A stretch of DNA of 64,000 nt from CALFMR01 sp035550595 (GCA_035550595.1 DASZOV010000004.1:62001-126000), one strand, 5' to 3'. Positions 53,036-61,811 are shown, counted from the first letter of the stretch. Made by a program: numbers and translations. Notes: a model not told the origin generated them from the letters alone.

Positions 53036-54556
53036 ATGGCTGCACCCGCTGAGATCCGCCTGCGCATGCGCGGGATCGAGAAGTCGTTCGGGCCCGTCCG
53101 CGCGCTCGCGGGCGTCGATCTCGACGTGGCCGCCGGCGGCGTCCACGCGCTCATCGGCGAGAACGGCGCGGGCAAGAGCACACTGATGAAGGTGCTGTCG
53201 GGCGCGCACCAGCCCGACGCGGGCGAGATGACGCTCGACGGCGCGCCCTACCGGCCGTCGGGTCCGCTCGACGCGCGCCGGCGCGGCGTGGCGATGATCT
53301 ATCAGGAGCTGGCGCTCGCGCCGCACTTGACCGTCGAGCAGAACATCGTGCTGGGTCGCGAGCCGGCCAGCGGAGGCGTCGTCGATCGGCACGCCATGCG
53401 TCGCGCGGTGAACGAGGCGCTCGCGCGGCTCGGCGATCCGGAGCTGCACCCGGCCGATCGCGTGGCCGATCTGCCGCCTGGCCTGCGACAGTTGGTCGAG
53501 GTCGCCCGCGCCCTCTTCGGCGACGCGCGCGTCGTCGTCATGGACGAGCCGACGAGCTCGCTGTCGCGTTATGAAACGGAGCGGCTCTTCGAGGTCATCG
53601 ACCGGCTGCGCGCGCGCGGCGTGAGCGTCATCTACATCAGCCACGTGATCGAAGACGTGCGGCGCGTGGCGCAGCGCTACACGGTGCTGCGCGATGGCCG
53701 CAGCGTCGCCGACGGTGACGTGCCGGCCGCGAACGCGCCTGATGCGGACACGTTCGGCGCGACGGTCATCGAGGCCATGGCCGGCCGGCGGCTCGACGCC
53801 GTGTATCCGCGCGTGCCGCACGAGCCGGGTGAGGTCGTGCTCGAGATCGACGCGCTGTCGGGCGCGCGGCTGCCGCGAGCGGCGAGCCTGGCGCTGCGTC
53901 GCGGCGAGATTCTCGGCATTGCCGGGCTCGTCGGCGCCGGTCGTACGGAGCTCCTGCGCTCGATTTTCGGTCTCGACCCGGTGCGCGAAGGCCGCGTGCG
54001 CGTGTCGGGCACGTCGGACGCCGGTGCCTCGCCGCGCGATCGGTGGCGGCAGGGCGTGGGCCTGTTGTCCGAGGACCGCGCGCGCGAAGGACTCGCGCTC
54101 GGCTTGTCGATCGCCGACAACCTGACCTTGTCGCGACCGGCGGCGCGGCTGGGCATCGTCTCGCGCACCGATCGCGATCAGGCCACGCGCGCGCTGGCCG
54201 ACCGGCTGTCGCTGCGATTCCGCGACTGTGCGCAGCCGGTGGGCGAACTGTCGGGTGGCAATCAGCAGAAGATCGCGCTCGCGCGACTGTTGCACCACAA
54301 CGTCGACGTGCTGCTCTTCGACGAGCCGACGCGCGGGATCGACGTCGGCGCCAAGGCGGACATCTATCAACTGATGGGCGAGCTGGCGGCGCGTGGCAAA
54401 GCGATCCTCTTCGTCAGCTCATATCTGCCGGAGCTCCTCGGCGTGTGCGACCGCATCGCCGTCATGAGCCGCGGCCATCTCGGTCCCGCGCGGCCGACGA
54501 CGGACTGGTCCGAGTCGTCGCTCATCGAGGCGGCGACGTCGGTGGCGCATGGCTGA
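53036..54556 (+). CDS. Sugar ABC transporter ATPase (RbsA-like)
   Basis: The 506-residue protein has two nucleotide-binding domains. The first has Walker A GENGAGKST, VMDEPTSSLSRYE, a divergent signature (LPPGLRQLVEVARAL) and QELALAPHLTVEQN. The second has the degenerate GLVGAGRTELLRSIFG that is normal for this family, LSGGNQQKIALARLL and LFDEPTRGIDVGAKADIYQL. It powers import of a monosaccharide. It begins 26 bp after the binding protein and overlaps the permease by 8 bp. Confidence 0.95.
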   Translation: MAAPAEIRLRMRGIEKSFGPVRALAGVDLDVAAGGVHALIGENGAGKSTLMKVLSGAHQPDAGEMTLDGAPYRPSGPLDARRRGVAMIYQELALAPHLTVEQNIVLGREPASGGVVDRHAMRRAVNEALARLGDPELHPADRVADLPPGLRQLVEVARALFGDARVVVMDEPTSSLSRYETERLFEVIDRLRARGVSVIYISHVIEDVRRVAQRYTVLRDGRSVADGDVPAANAPDADTFGATVIEAMAGRRLDAVYPRVPHEPGEVVLEIDALSGARLPRAASLALRRGEILGIAGLVGAGRTELLRSIFGLDPVREGRVRVSGTSDAGASPRDRWRQGVGLLSEDRAREGLALGLSIADNLTLSRPAARLGIVSRTDRDQATRALADRLSLRFRDCAQPVGELSGGNQQKIALARLLHHNVDVLLFDEPTRGIDVGAKADIYQLMGELAARGKAILFVSSYLPELLGVCDRIAVMSRGHLGPARPTTDWSESSLIEAATSVAHG

Positions 54557-55508
54557 GCGGCGCCGGATGCGGATCGCGTCGCTGCTCGGGCCGCTCATCG
54601 GCCTCGTGCTCGTCTCGGCGTTCTTCGCCATCCTCGAGCCCGACACGTTCCTGTCGACCTACAACCTGCAGACGATCGCCGCGCAGACCGTCATCGTCGG
54701 CCTCGGCGCGATCGGCATGACGTTCGTCATCGTGAGCGCGGGCATCGACCTGTCGCCTGGATCGGTCATCGCGCTCGCGTCGGTCGTCACGGCGCTCGCC
54801 TTGCGTGACGGGTGGTCGCCGTCGATGGCGGCGCTGGCCGGCGTCGCGTCCGGCGCGGCATTTGGTCTCGTCAACGGCCTCCTCATCACGGGGCTCCGCG
54901 TCGTGCCGTTCATCGTCACGCTCGGCACGATGGGGATCGCCCGCGGCATGGCGACCTGGCTCGCTGGCGAGCAGAAGATCGACGCGCCGGCGCACTGGCT
55001 CGCGTCGGTGATGGAGAAGACGCCGTCGCACGCCTGGCTGCTCGTCGCGCCGGGCACGTGGATCATGTTCGGGCTCGCGATCGTCGCGAGTTTCGTGCTG
55101 ATGCGGACGGTGTTCGGCGTGCAGACGTACGCGATCGGATCGAACGAGTCGACGGCGCGTCTCTGCGGCGTGCGCGTGCCGCGCGTGAAGATCGTCATCT
55201 ACACGTTGGCCGGACTCTTCGCCGGGCTCGCCGGCGTCATGCAGTACGCGCGGCTCACGGTCGGCGATCCGACGACGGCGCTGGGCAAGGAACTGGATAT
55301 CATCGCGGCCGTCGTCATCGGCGGCGCGAGCCTCGAAGGCGGCGTCGGCGGCATCGGTGGATCGATCATCGGCGCCTTTCTCATGAGCGTGCTGGCCGAC
55401 GGCTGCACGCTGACCGGCGTGCCGAACTACGTGCAGCAGATCGTCATCGGCGCGATCATCGTCGTCGCGGTGGCCGTGGATCGCGTGCGAAGCCGGCGGC
55501 GCGCATGA
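54549..55508 (+). CDS. Sugar ABC transporter permease (RbsC-like)
   Basis: The 319-residue inner-membrane protein has 8-10 helices with typical RbsC segments: FSTYNLQTIAAQTVIVGLGAIGMTFVIVSAGIDLSPGS, GLINGLLI-like (GLVNGLLITGLRVVPFIVTLGTMGIARGM), FGVQTYAIGSNESTARLCGV (EAA-like loop contacting the ATPase), LAGLFAGLAGVMQYARL and VIGGASLEGGVGGIGGSIIGAFLM. It forms the channel. It overlaps both neighbours (8 bp and ATGA), so the operon is tightly coupled. Confidence 0.95.
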   Translation: MAERRRMRIASLLGPLIGLVLVSAFFAILEPDTFLSTYNLQTIAAQTVIVGLGAIGMTFVIVSAGIDLSPGSVIALASVVTALALRDGWSPSMAALAGVASGAAFGLVNGLLITGLRVVPFIVTLGTMGIARGMATWLAGEQKIDAPAHWLASVMEKTPSHAWLLVAPGTWIMFGLAIVASFVLMRTVFGVQTYAIGSNESTARLCGVRVPRVKIVIYTLAGLFAGLAGVMQYARLTVGDPTTALGKELDIIAAVVIGGASLEGGVGGIGGSIIGAFLMSVLADGCTLTGVPNYVQQIVIGAIIVVAVAVDRVRSRRRA

Positions 55509-56815
55509 CGCGACCGCCGCCCGGACCGCCGGGTGACGCCTCGGCGCTGCCGCCCGCCCGGCGTCAGGTGCGCTGGTGGATCCTCGGGCTGCTGTTCTCG
55601 GTCACGGTCATCAACTTCATCGACCGACAGACGCTGTCGGTGCTCGCGCCGCTCATCCGCCAGACCTTCCATCTCTCGAACACCGACTACGGCACGATCG
55701 TCTCGTGGTTCCAGACCGGCATGGTCGTCGGCGAGTTCCCGATGGGCTGGCTGATGGATCGTGCGGGCGTGCGGTTCGGTCTCGCGTTCGCCGTGGCGTG
55801 GTGGTCGTTCGGCAACGGCCTGCACGCGGTCGCCGGGTCGCTCGGCGAGTTTCGGCTGCTGCGGTTCTGGCTCGGCACGGGCGAGTGCGGCAACTACTCG
55901 GGCGGCAACAAGGTCGTGGCGCACTGGTTCCCGGTGAAGGAGCGCGCGCTCGCCATCGGCATCTTCAATAGCGCGTCGATGATCGGATCGTTCATCGCGC
56001 CGTGGCTCGTCATTCCGGTCACCGAGCGTTACGGCTGGCGCGCGGGATTCCTTGTGCCGAGCACGCTCGGCCTCTGCTGGGTCGCCGCCTGGTGGTGGCT
56101 GTATCGATCGCCCGAGTCGCACCCAAAGCTGACGCCGGCCGAGGCTGCCTACATCGCGGAGGGTGACGCCGCATCGTACGTGGTGCCGCCGCCGGCCAAT
56201 CGGCAGTTGCTGAAGCTGAAGCAGACGTGGGGCCTGATGCTCTGTCGCTTCTGGGTCGGGCCCGTCGTGCAGTTCTACATCTACTGGATGCCGAACTATT
56301 TCTACGACGTGCGGCACCTCAGCGTCGCGGAGAGCTCGTACTTCAACTCGGTGACGTTCCTCTTCGGCGACATCGGAAGCGTGGGCGGCGGCCTCGCGGC
56401 CGGGTGGCTCATCGCGCGCGGATTCAGCGTCAAGTCCGCGCGCCGGCGCACGCTCTTCGCCGGCGCCGTGCTGTGTCTCCTGAGCTTCGCCGTGCCGCTC
56501 CTGCACAGCATCCCGTTCGCGATTGCCGCGATCTCGGTCGTGCTGCTCGGCCACACGTTCCTGTCGGCGAACATGTTCGCGACAGTGTCGGACGTCTTCC
56601 CGAACGCTGCCGTCGCACGCGTCACGGGCCTCACCGGCGTGGCCGGAGGCATCAGCGGCATCATCTTCCCGTCGCTCACCGGCGTGCTCGTCGACCGCTT
56701 CAGCTATATGCCGGTGTTCTTCATGGCCGCGCTGATGCCGATGATCGGGATTTTGATTCTGTTCGCGACGGTCGGGGAGTTCGGGCGCGCGAAGCTGGAT
56801 CACGTCAGCGGATGA
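55505..56815 (+). CDS. MFS transporter, hexuronate/ACS family
   Basis: The 436-residue protein has 12 predicted helices and the anion:cation symporter signature: FSVTVINFIDRQTLSVLAPLI, IVSWFQTGMVVGEFPMGWLMDRAG, GTGECGNYSGGNKVVAHWFP, ALAIGIFNSASMIGSFIAPW, YGWRAGFLVP and a C-terminal part ending FSYMPVFFMAALMPMIGILI. ACS transporters import hexuronates or aldonates with protons. The start at 55505 overlaps the permease stop (ATGA), which settles it. Pairing an MFS symporter with an ABC importer in one operon is uncommon and suggests use of an acid and a neutral form of the same sugar (inference). Confidence 0.93.
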   Translation: MTRPPPGPPGDASALPPARRQVRWWILGLLFSVTVINFIDRQTLSVLAPLIRQTFHLSNTDYGTIVSWFQTGMVVGEFPMGWLMDRAGVRFGLAFAVAWWSFGNGLHAVAGSLGEFRLLRFWLGTGECGNYSGGNKVVAHWFPVKERALAIGIFNSASMIGSFIAPWLVIPVTERYGWRAGFLVPSTLGLCWVAAWWWLYRSPESHPKLTPAEAAYIAEGDAASYVVPPPANRQLLKLKQTWGLMLCRFWVGPVVQFYIYWMPNYFYDVRHLSVAESSYFNSVTFLFGDIGSVGGGLAAGWLIARGFSVKSARRRTLFAGAVLCLLSFAVPLLHSIPFAIAAISVVLLGHTFLSANMFATVSDVFPNAAVARVTGLTGVAGGISGIIFPSLTGVLVDRFSYMPVFFMAALMPMIGILILFATVGEFGRAKLDHVSG

Positions 56816-56835
56816 CGAGGGCAATGCGTGAGGGC

Positions 56836-56966
56836 CTCACGCGAAGACGCGAAGTGGCAGGAGACAGGATCAAAAAGACGACGCCGCGAGGCCCCGAACG
56901 TAGTGAGGGTGCCGAAGCGCCGTAGCGTTGGGGGTGGGGCCCCAACGCACTGCAAAAAGAGATGAC
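56836..56966 (+). repeat. CGCGAAG repeat and two-hairpin element (copy 6)
   Basis: A short CTCACGCGAAGACGCGAAG unit (56837-56854) is followed by a full element at 56878-56966. P1 at 56893-56909 is the A-T variant (CCCGAAC, GTA, GTGAGGG). P2 is GCGTTGGGG/CCCCAACGC (56925-56933/56940-56948) around GTGGGG. The 3' end AAAAGAGATGAC lies 50 bases before the VOC gene ATG. Another short CTCACGCGAAGACG unit follows at 56987. Confidence 0.85.
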
Positions 56967-57016
56967 AGCAGCTGCGACTAAGTGTCTCACGCGAAGACGG
57001 GGAGGACAGGATTCTC

Positions 57017-57406
57017 ATGAAGATCGAGCACGCGGCATATCAGGTGGAAGATCCGGCGGCGATGGCGCAGTGGTACGTCGCGCACCTCGGGCTGACGCTC
57101 GTGCGGGCGCAGGACGCGCCGCCGTTCGGGCAGTTCCTGGCCGACGACGGCGGGGCGGTGATGCTCGAGCTGTACCGGAGTCCGACGATTGACGTGCCGG
57201 ACTATCGGTCCATGGATCCGCTCACGCTCCACATCGCGTTCGTCGCCGATGACGTCGCGGCTGTCCGCACGCGCCTCATCGCGGCCGGCGCCACACCCGA
57301 AGGCGACGCGACGACGAGCGCGGCCGGCGACCAGCTCGCGATGCTGCGCGATCCCTGGGGCCTTGCGATCCAGTTCGTGCGGCGGAAGGTAGCGATGATC
57401 GGATAG
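57017..57406 (+). CDS. VOC family (glyoxalase-like) protein
   Basis: The 129-residue protein has one vicinal-oxygen-chelate fold with both halves: MKIEHAAYQVEDPAAMAQWYVAHLGLTLV and LHIAFVADDVAAVRTRLIAAGATPEGD, ending AMLRDPWGLAIQFVRR. Metal-ligand residues are His5 and the Glu/His pair in the second half. The substrate is unknown; members act as dioxygenases, lyases or resistance proteins. A GGAGGA ribosome site is 9 bases before the ATG. Confidence 0.88.
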   Translation: MKIEHAAYQVEDPAAMAQWYVAHLGLTLVRAQDAPPFGQFLADDGGAVMLELYRSPTIDVPDYRSMDPLTLHIAFVADDVAAVRTRLIAAGATPEGDATTSAAGDQLAMLRDPWGLAIQFVRRKVAMIG

Positions 57407-57454
57407 GGAGCGGGCGTTCCGAACAGTCGGCAGACGCGCGCCGCGATTGTCTCG

Positions 57455-57880
57455 CTAACGCTTCGGCGTCCTTGGCTTGGGACGCGCGCCCTGCCAGTCC
57501 TCGACCTTCAGCCCGGGCACACGCGTGAATTCAGTCGTGTTGTGCGTGATGAGCGTAAGCTTACGCGCTCGAGCCTGGCCGGCGATGAGCACGTCGTAAG
57601 GCCCAATGGGGGTTCCCTTCGAGGCGAGGTGCGCGCGAATCTCTCCGGCCTGCCGGGCGTCCTCGCGATCGAACTCCAATACCGGCAACCGGATACCATC
57701 GACACGCGCCGCGTTCTTCTCGACGCGCTGGCTCTTGAACGCACCGTAATACAACTCGTGCATGACGACGGCGGAGAGCGCGACGTCACGCGGGGCGCGC
57801 CGGCGAACGCGCCGGGCGATGGGCGACGTCGTGTCGTTGAGCAGAGCGATGATGGCGTTCGAGTCGAGCAAGTAGCGCAT
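57455..57880 (-). CDS. vapC: VapC-type PIN domain toxin
   Basis: The 141-residue PIN nuclease carries the four acidic residues of the family: LLDSNAIIALLND (D6), AVVMHELYYGAFKS (E42), IGPYDVLIAGQAR (D95) and THNTTEFTRVPGLKVEDW (in place of the usual final Asp motif, N/E). VapC toxins cleave specific RNAs, often initiator tRNA or rRNA. The ATG overlaps the VapB stop by one base. Confidence 0.93.
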   Translation of the reverse strand: MRYLLDSNAIIALLNDTTSPIARRVRRRAPRDVALSAVVMHELYYGAFKSQRVEKNAARVDGIRLPVLEFDREDARQAGEIRAHLASKGTPIGPYDVLIAGQARARKLTLITHNTTEFTRVPGLKVEDWQGARPKPRTPKR

Positions 57881-58125
57881 CAGCGGAACACCGCGTCGAG
57901 ATCGGGCCGCTCGACCGGCTCGGGCTGTTCACGCACCGCCGACACGAAGTCTTCGTCCAACTCGCCCGCCAGGGCATCGAGCCAGTCCCAGGAGTTGGGA
58001 ATGGGCTCGAGGACGATCGTCCGGCCGCGCCGCCGAATGCGGACCTCGGGGCCCTCCACCCGAAAGGCGCGCGGCAGTCTGACGGCCTGCGACCGTCCCG
58101 ACCAGAAAACCTTGGCAGTGTCCAT
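57880..58125 (-). CDS. vapB: VapB-type (AbrB/SpoVT) antitoxin
   Basis: The 81-residue protein starts MDTAKVFWSGRSQAVRLPRAFRVEG and EVRIRRRGRTIVLEP, the swapped-hairpin AbrB DNA-binding fold typical of VapB. The C-terminal part (LDALAGELDEDFVSAVREQP) binds the toxin. GAGGAA precedes the ATG. It should repress the operon through the upstream GATATAT repeats. Confidence 0.9.
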   Translation of the reverse strand: MDTAKVFWSGRSQAVRLPRAFRVEGPEVRIRRRGRTIVLEPIPNSWDWLDALAGELDEDFVSAVREQPEPVERPDLDAVFR

Positions 58126-58140
58126 CGGCGTTCCTCGTGA

Positions 58141-58161
58141 GATATATCAAGAGAATATATC
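58141..58161 (-). promoter_or_regulatory. Operator repeats upstream of vapBC
   Basis: Two GATATATC-like half sites (58141-58148 and 58154-58161) have centres 13 bp apart. Each is itself near-palindromic. The region is AT-rich compared with its surroundings and lies 16 bases from the vapB ATG, fitting VapB autoregulation. A confident -35 is not visible. Confidence 0.55.
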
Positions 58162-58249
58162 ATCGTGAGCTCGTCCACGTACACTTCCATGAGCCCGCCG
58201 TTCCGGCGAGCTCATTCGAGTTGTGAGGAAGCTACTCGGCAGAATTTCG

Positions 58250-61200
58250 CTACCGGCCCACCTTGCGAATCATCCCGATCTCCGCGTCGCGCGTCGCGAC
58301 ATCCGTCGTCCATCGGAATGAGTAATCCCGCGGCCAGCGCTGCGACAGGACGAACGCGGCCAGGTCCGAGACTCGCGGATCATTGAACACGTCGTCGTCG
58401 AACGTCGCGGTCAGCCCGGCCAGATAGGCGTTGTCATTGAGCAGCGCGAAGAGCAGACGTCTGATCGCTGGCTCGGCTGCGTGGGGTGACGGCGCCGGCA
58501 TGTCGAGGGGGCTGGGCCATGCTCGCAGGTGCAGACCAGTCGTGGTCCATCCGCGTCGATGGCCAGGTCGATCGTTCGGCGGGAGGAGCGCGTCGGCGAC
58601 CGCGAGGCGGACCTCGACGGGAGCGTCGTGGAGGCGCTCGCCGAGGGCGTCAATCGCCGCGGGATCGCCGGTCTTCGACAAGAAACCGATGAGCACGCCG
58701 GCGGCATCCAGCGCGTCGTCATCGCCCGACGCGAGGCGCGGTTGCAGCGCGCGCCACGCGTCGATCATCGGCGACACGCTGTCCCGATATCCGCGGCCGA
58801 AGAGGATGGCCGCGGCCGAGGCGCGCGCATGGATGCCGTTGGCCGGCGTCAGCATCGATCGGAGAAAGGCGTCCGACGCGGCACCGCGGAGCGCGAACGC
58901 CGCCTCGACGTAGGCCGCCCTCGTGGCGTCGTCTCGCGTTGCCTGCGCTCCGACTCGAATGGCATCGAGCGCCGCATCTGGATAGATGCTCGCCAACTGT
59001 CGCGCGTCGGCCAGACCTTGCGAGCCACCCGCGGACGCGCCCTCGACGAGCGCGCGCCGTTCGTCCGACGCCGGCACGCCGGGCACTTGAATCGTAATGG
59101 CGTTGCTGACGACCGTAATCGTCCGCGTCGCCGTTTCGTGTGGCGGTCGAAGCGTGGCCGCCACGCTGACGCGGATGTCGTGCCTGCCGGCTGACAGTCG
59201 AATAGGCGCGACGGAGGTCACCGCGTGCCCTGGATTGATCACCCATGCGGGCATGCGGGAGAGATCGACGCGAATCCAGGCGCTCACGTCGCCAGGCGCC
59301 AGAACGACGGGGCGCGGCGACGCGGTGAACGCCACGACGATGGCGTGCCAGACGCCGTCGACTTCGATCTCGGGATCGTAGAAGGCGAGCTCGAAGGTCG
59401 CCGTGGATGCGCCCTGATTGCGCGCCTGGATGTTGAGCACCGGCAGGCCGTAGGGAAATGCCGTTGTCGCCGTGGTGTCTGCGACTGCAACGCGCAACTG
59501 GATACCATCGGTGGCATCGCCCCAGACATCGGACAGATTCAGTCCGGCCTTCTGATCGATGCCTCGTTCCCGCGCCAACCTGTCGACCGTCGCGCGGCAG
59601 TCGTCGGTCACGCAGAGCGCGCGAATGGTGACGACGTCAGCCGCAGTGAGGACGAAATGCGGATTGCTGAGGAGCGCGTCGACGAGATGGCGTTCCACGA
59701 GAACGGGCGCTGGCGGCATTGGACCGTGTTGGACGAGCTCCATCGCACGACCGCGCCATTCGGTTGACCATGCGGTGAAGCGATCGAGCAGCGGCTGTCT
59801 GGCGGCCGCGCTCCCGTGCGCGCCGAGGACTTGCGCGGCGTCGACGACGCGCTCTGACGTAGGAGCCTGCAGCTCGTCGATCGCGACGGCCTCGAGCCGC
59901 GCGTCCCAATAATGGACCGCGACCCCGAGCATCGGCGCGCGGCACCCGTTGCGATGGGCCGCCGTTCGTCGCTGTTCGAGCCACGCGAGCGCCGCGGCCG
60001 GGTCGTGTTCGAACTGGTAGGCCACGAGGCCACCTTCGATCTCGCACGACCACCCTCCACGCGACAGCGTGTCGCGAACGAACGATTCGAGCCCCGCCGT
60101 TCCATACCGGGCCATGAGCCACGCCGTTGTCCCCCTCGCCGCGCCGCCCGTCATTGTTGGCGCGTCGAACCGTGACCGGAGATCGGCATCCACGTTCGGG
60201 ACGCCGGCGTCGAGCAGCGACGCCAACGTGTCGTAGCGAATGCCGTGCGCGCCCGTCCGCATCTCTTCGATAGCGCGCGAACGCGCGTCATCGGGCGCGA
60301 TATCGTCGAGACGCGTCAAGGCGTAGTCGCCGAGTCGATCCCCGCCAGGCGGAGACGATGCCGGCGGCCACGCGTCGTAGATGCGCCGAAGCGCCGGCTC
60401 AATCCATGGGTGACGGAGAAGTGGCCAGGTCACGTCCGAGACGAGCAGCGCTTGCTGGTCGTCGAGCGACAGCGCCGTGAACGCGGCGGCGGCCTCAACC
60501 GGATGCTGCTGGAGCTCATCGGCGACCTGCTGTCGAGACGCGGCCGTGCCGGCCGCGAACTGGCGAAGCTCGGCTTCGAGCGTCTCTGCCGTCACCGCGT
60601 GTCGATCGATCGCCGCGCGCCACCGCGCCTCGTACTCGGCACGAATCGCCTCGTCGCGCATCCGAAGGGTCGACATGTTCGACGAGGCCGGCGCCGGCTC
60701 GGTCAATCGCCGTAGCGTCGTCAACGTCGGGATGAACGTGGCGTCCAGGCTGTCGCCGCGGTCGAGGCGCGCTTCCATCCGCGTGATGATGGCGGCGCGA
60801 TGGCACGACGCGATGAGCGTCGAGCGCATGTCCACGCGGCGTGCGCTCGCGATGGCGTCGTATCGCGACACGAGGGCAACCGCGGCTGCTTCCGTATCGA
60901 GATCCCGCAGAAGCGCGGCGCCATGCGCGACGTCGGCGGCCGAACCGTGATCGATGAGCGCCACGGCGCGCGCCATCGTGTTCGCGGTCCAGGTGGGGTC
61001 CGCGGGAACGATGCGGATCGCGACCGGCGTCGACCGCAGCATCGGGACCGGCTGCCCGGAGTACCGCTGCAAGCGGCGCGACGAGACGAGGAGCGTGTAG
61101 GTGCCCGGCTGCGTGAATCGGATCCAGTCGTTCAGCGCCACGTGGATGGCGTACGTGCGACCGTCGAGCGGCCACGACGAGACGGCACACGACCCTCCGA

Positions 61201-61588
61201 CGCCGCCGCTCGCGAACACGTCGGCGAATGGATTGACGTGACCCTCGCGAGGCGTGACGTCGAACGTCTCGTCCGACATCCACGGCCCGCAGGCACCAGT
61301 GAAAAACGAGTAGTCCTCGTCGCCTTGGCCGCGCAACTCGAGGGTGATGGGGATTTCTTCGCCGATTCGATAGGTCGTCTTGCCGCCAGGAAATTGCACG
61401 GCCAGCGACGCGGTCACCGGCGACGGTTGACGCGCACCGGCGGCGGCCGCGTCGTCATTGCTCGCGAACGCCCGTGCGCGTGCGAGCATCAGTGACGCAG
61501 CCGACGTGAGCGCCAGCATCGCGACGAACACGAGACGCACCGCCTGTCGTCCGTGTGCCAGTCGCCCGAAAGGGAGCGGAGTCGGCAT
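58250..61588 (-). CDS. Large secreted HEAT-like protein of unknown function
   Basis: The 1112-residue protein has an N-terminal hydrophobic segment (LVFVAMLALTSAASLMLA, residues 19-36) suggesting export. After a beta-rich region (about 60-190: FPGGKTTYRIGEEIPITLEL, GTYTLLVSSRRL) it is mostly helical with HEAT-like repeats (ALIDHGSAADVAHGAALLRDL and similar). A second beta segment at about 650-800 (TTAFPYGLPVLNIQ, GDVSAWIRVDLSRMPAWV, SAGRHDIRVSVAATLRP) resembles Ig-like sandwich folds. I recognise no family. It has no coupled neighbour; upstream is a 220-bp gap. Confidence 0.75.
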   Translation of the reverse strand: MPTPLPFGRLAHGRQAVRLVFVAMLALTSAASLMLARARAFASNDDAAAAGARQPSPVTASLAVQFPGGKTTYRIGEEIPITLELRGQGDEDYSFFTGACGPWMSDETFDVTPREGHVNPFADVFASGGVGGSCAVSSWPLDGRTYAIHVALNDWIRFTQPGTYTLLVSSRRLQRYSGQPVPMLRSTPVAIRIVPADPTWTANTMARAVALIDHGSAADVAHGAALLRDLDTEAAAVALVSRYDAIASARRVDMRSTLIASCHRAAIITRMEARLDRGDSLDATFIPTLTTLRRLTEPAPASSNMSTLRMRDEAIRAEYEARWRAAIDRHAVTAETLEAELRQFAAGTAASRQQVADELQQHPVEAAAAFTALSLDDQQALLVSDVTWPLLRHPWIEPALRRIYDAWPPASSPPGGDRLGDYALTRLDDIAPDDARSRAIEEMRTGAHGIRYDTLASLLDAGVPNVDADLRSRFDAPTMTGGAARGTTAWLMARYGTAGLESFVRDTLSRGGWSCEIEGGLVAYQFEHDPAAALAWLEQRRTAAHRNGCRAPMLGVAVHYWDARLEAVAIDELQAPTSERVVDAAQVLGAHGSAAARQPLLDRFTAWSTEWRGRAMELVQHGPMPPAPVLVERHLVDALLSNPHFVLTAADVVTIRALCVTDDCRATVDRLARERGIDQKAGLNLSDVWGDATDGIQLRVAVADTTATTAFPYGLPVLNIQARNQGASTATFELAFYDPEIEVDGVWHAIVVAFTASPRPVVLAPGDVSAWIRVDLSRMPAWVINPGHAVTSVAPIRLSAGRHDIRVSVAATLRPPHETATRTITVVSNAITIQVPGVPASDERRALVEGASAGGSQGLADARQLASIYPDAALDAIRVGAQATRDDATRAAYVEAAFALRGAASDAFLRSMLTPANGIHARASAAAILFGRGYRDSVSPMIDAWRALQPRLASGDDDALDAAGVLIGFLSKTGDPAAIDALGERLHDAPVEVRLAVADALLPPNDRPGHRRGWTTTGLHLRAWPSPLDMPAPSPHAAEPAIRRLLFALLNDNAYLAGLTATFDDDVFNDPRVSDLAAFVLSQRWPRDYSFRWTTDVATRDAEIGMIRKVGR

Positions 61589-61811
61589 GATGCTATTTTT
61601 CTAAGCAGCTACCGGAAGCATCGGCCACCCGAAGCCACGTGTCAAGCGCAGGCGAACCCGCGTACGAACCCCCTCCTGGCTTCTGGCTTCAAACTTCTAA
61701 CTTGGCCCGCGCCAGCTCCATGAGACAATCAGACCGGCCGCTGAACGAACCAGCTTCTCGACATCCTCCGGCGCGCGGCCGCCGCGCCTGACCTTTTCAC
61801 TCGGAACCTCC
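61589..61811. other. Intergenic region before the RhlE gene
   Basis: This gap holds a heptad array at 61674-61706 (CTGGCTTCTGGCTTCAAACT) and otherwise no recognised feature. A promoter for the helicase gene must lie here, but no convincing -35/-10 pair was found. Confidence 0.4.

Noticed and set aside
53890..53960. Missing Walker A lysine in the second domain of the RbsA-like ATPase
   Set aside because: The GAGRTE form is normal for the second domain of this transporter family, so it is not damage.
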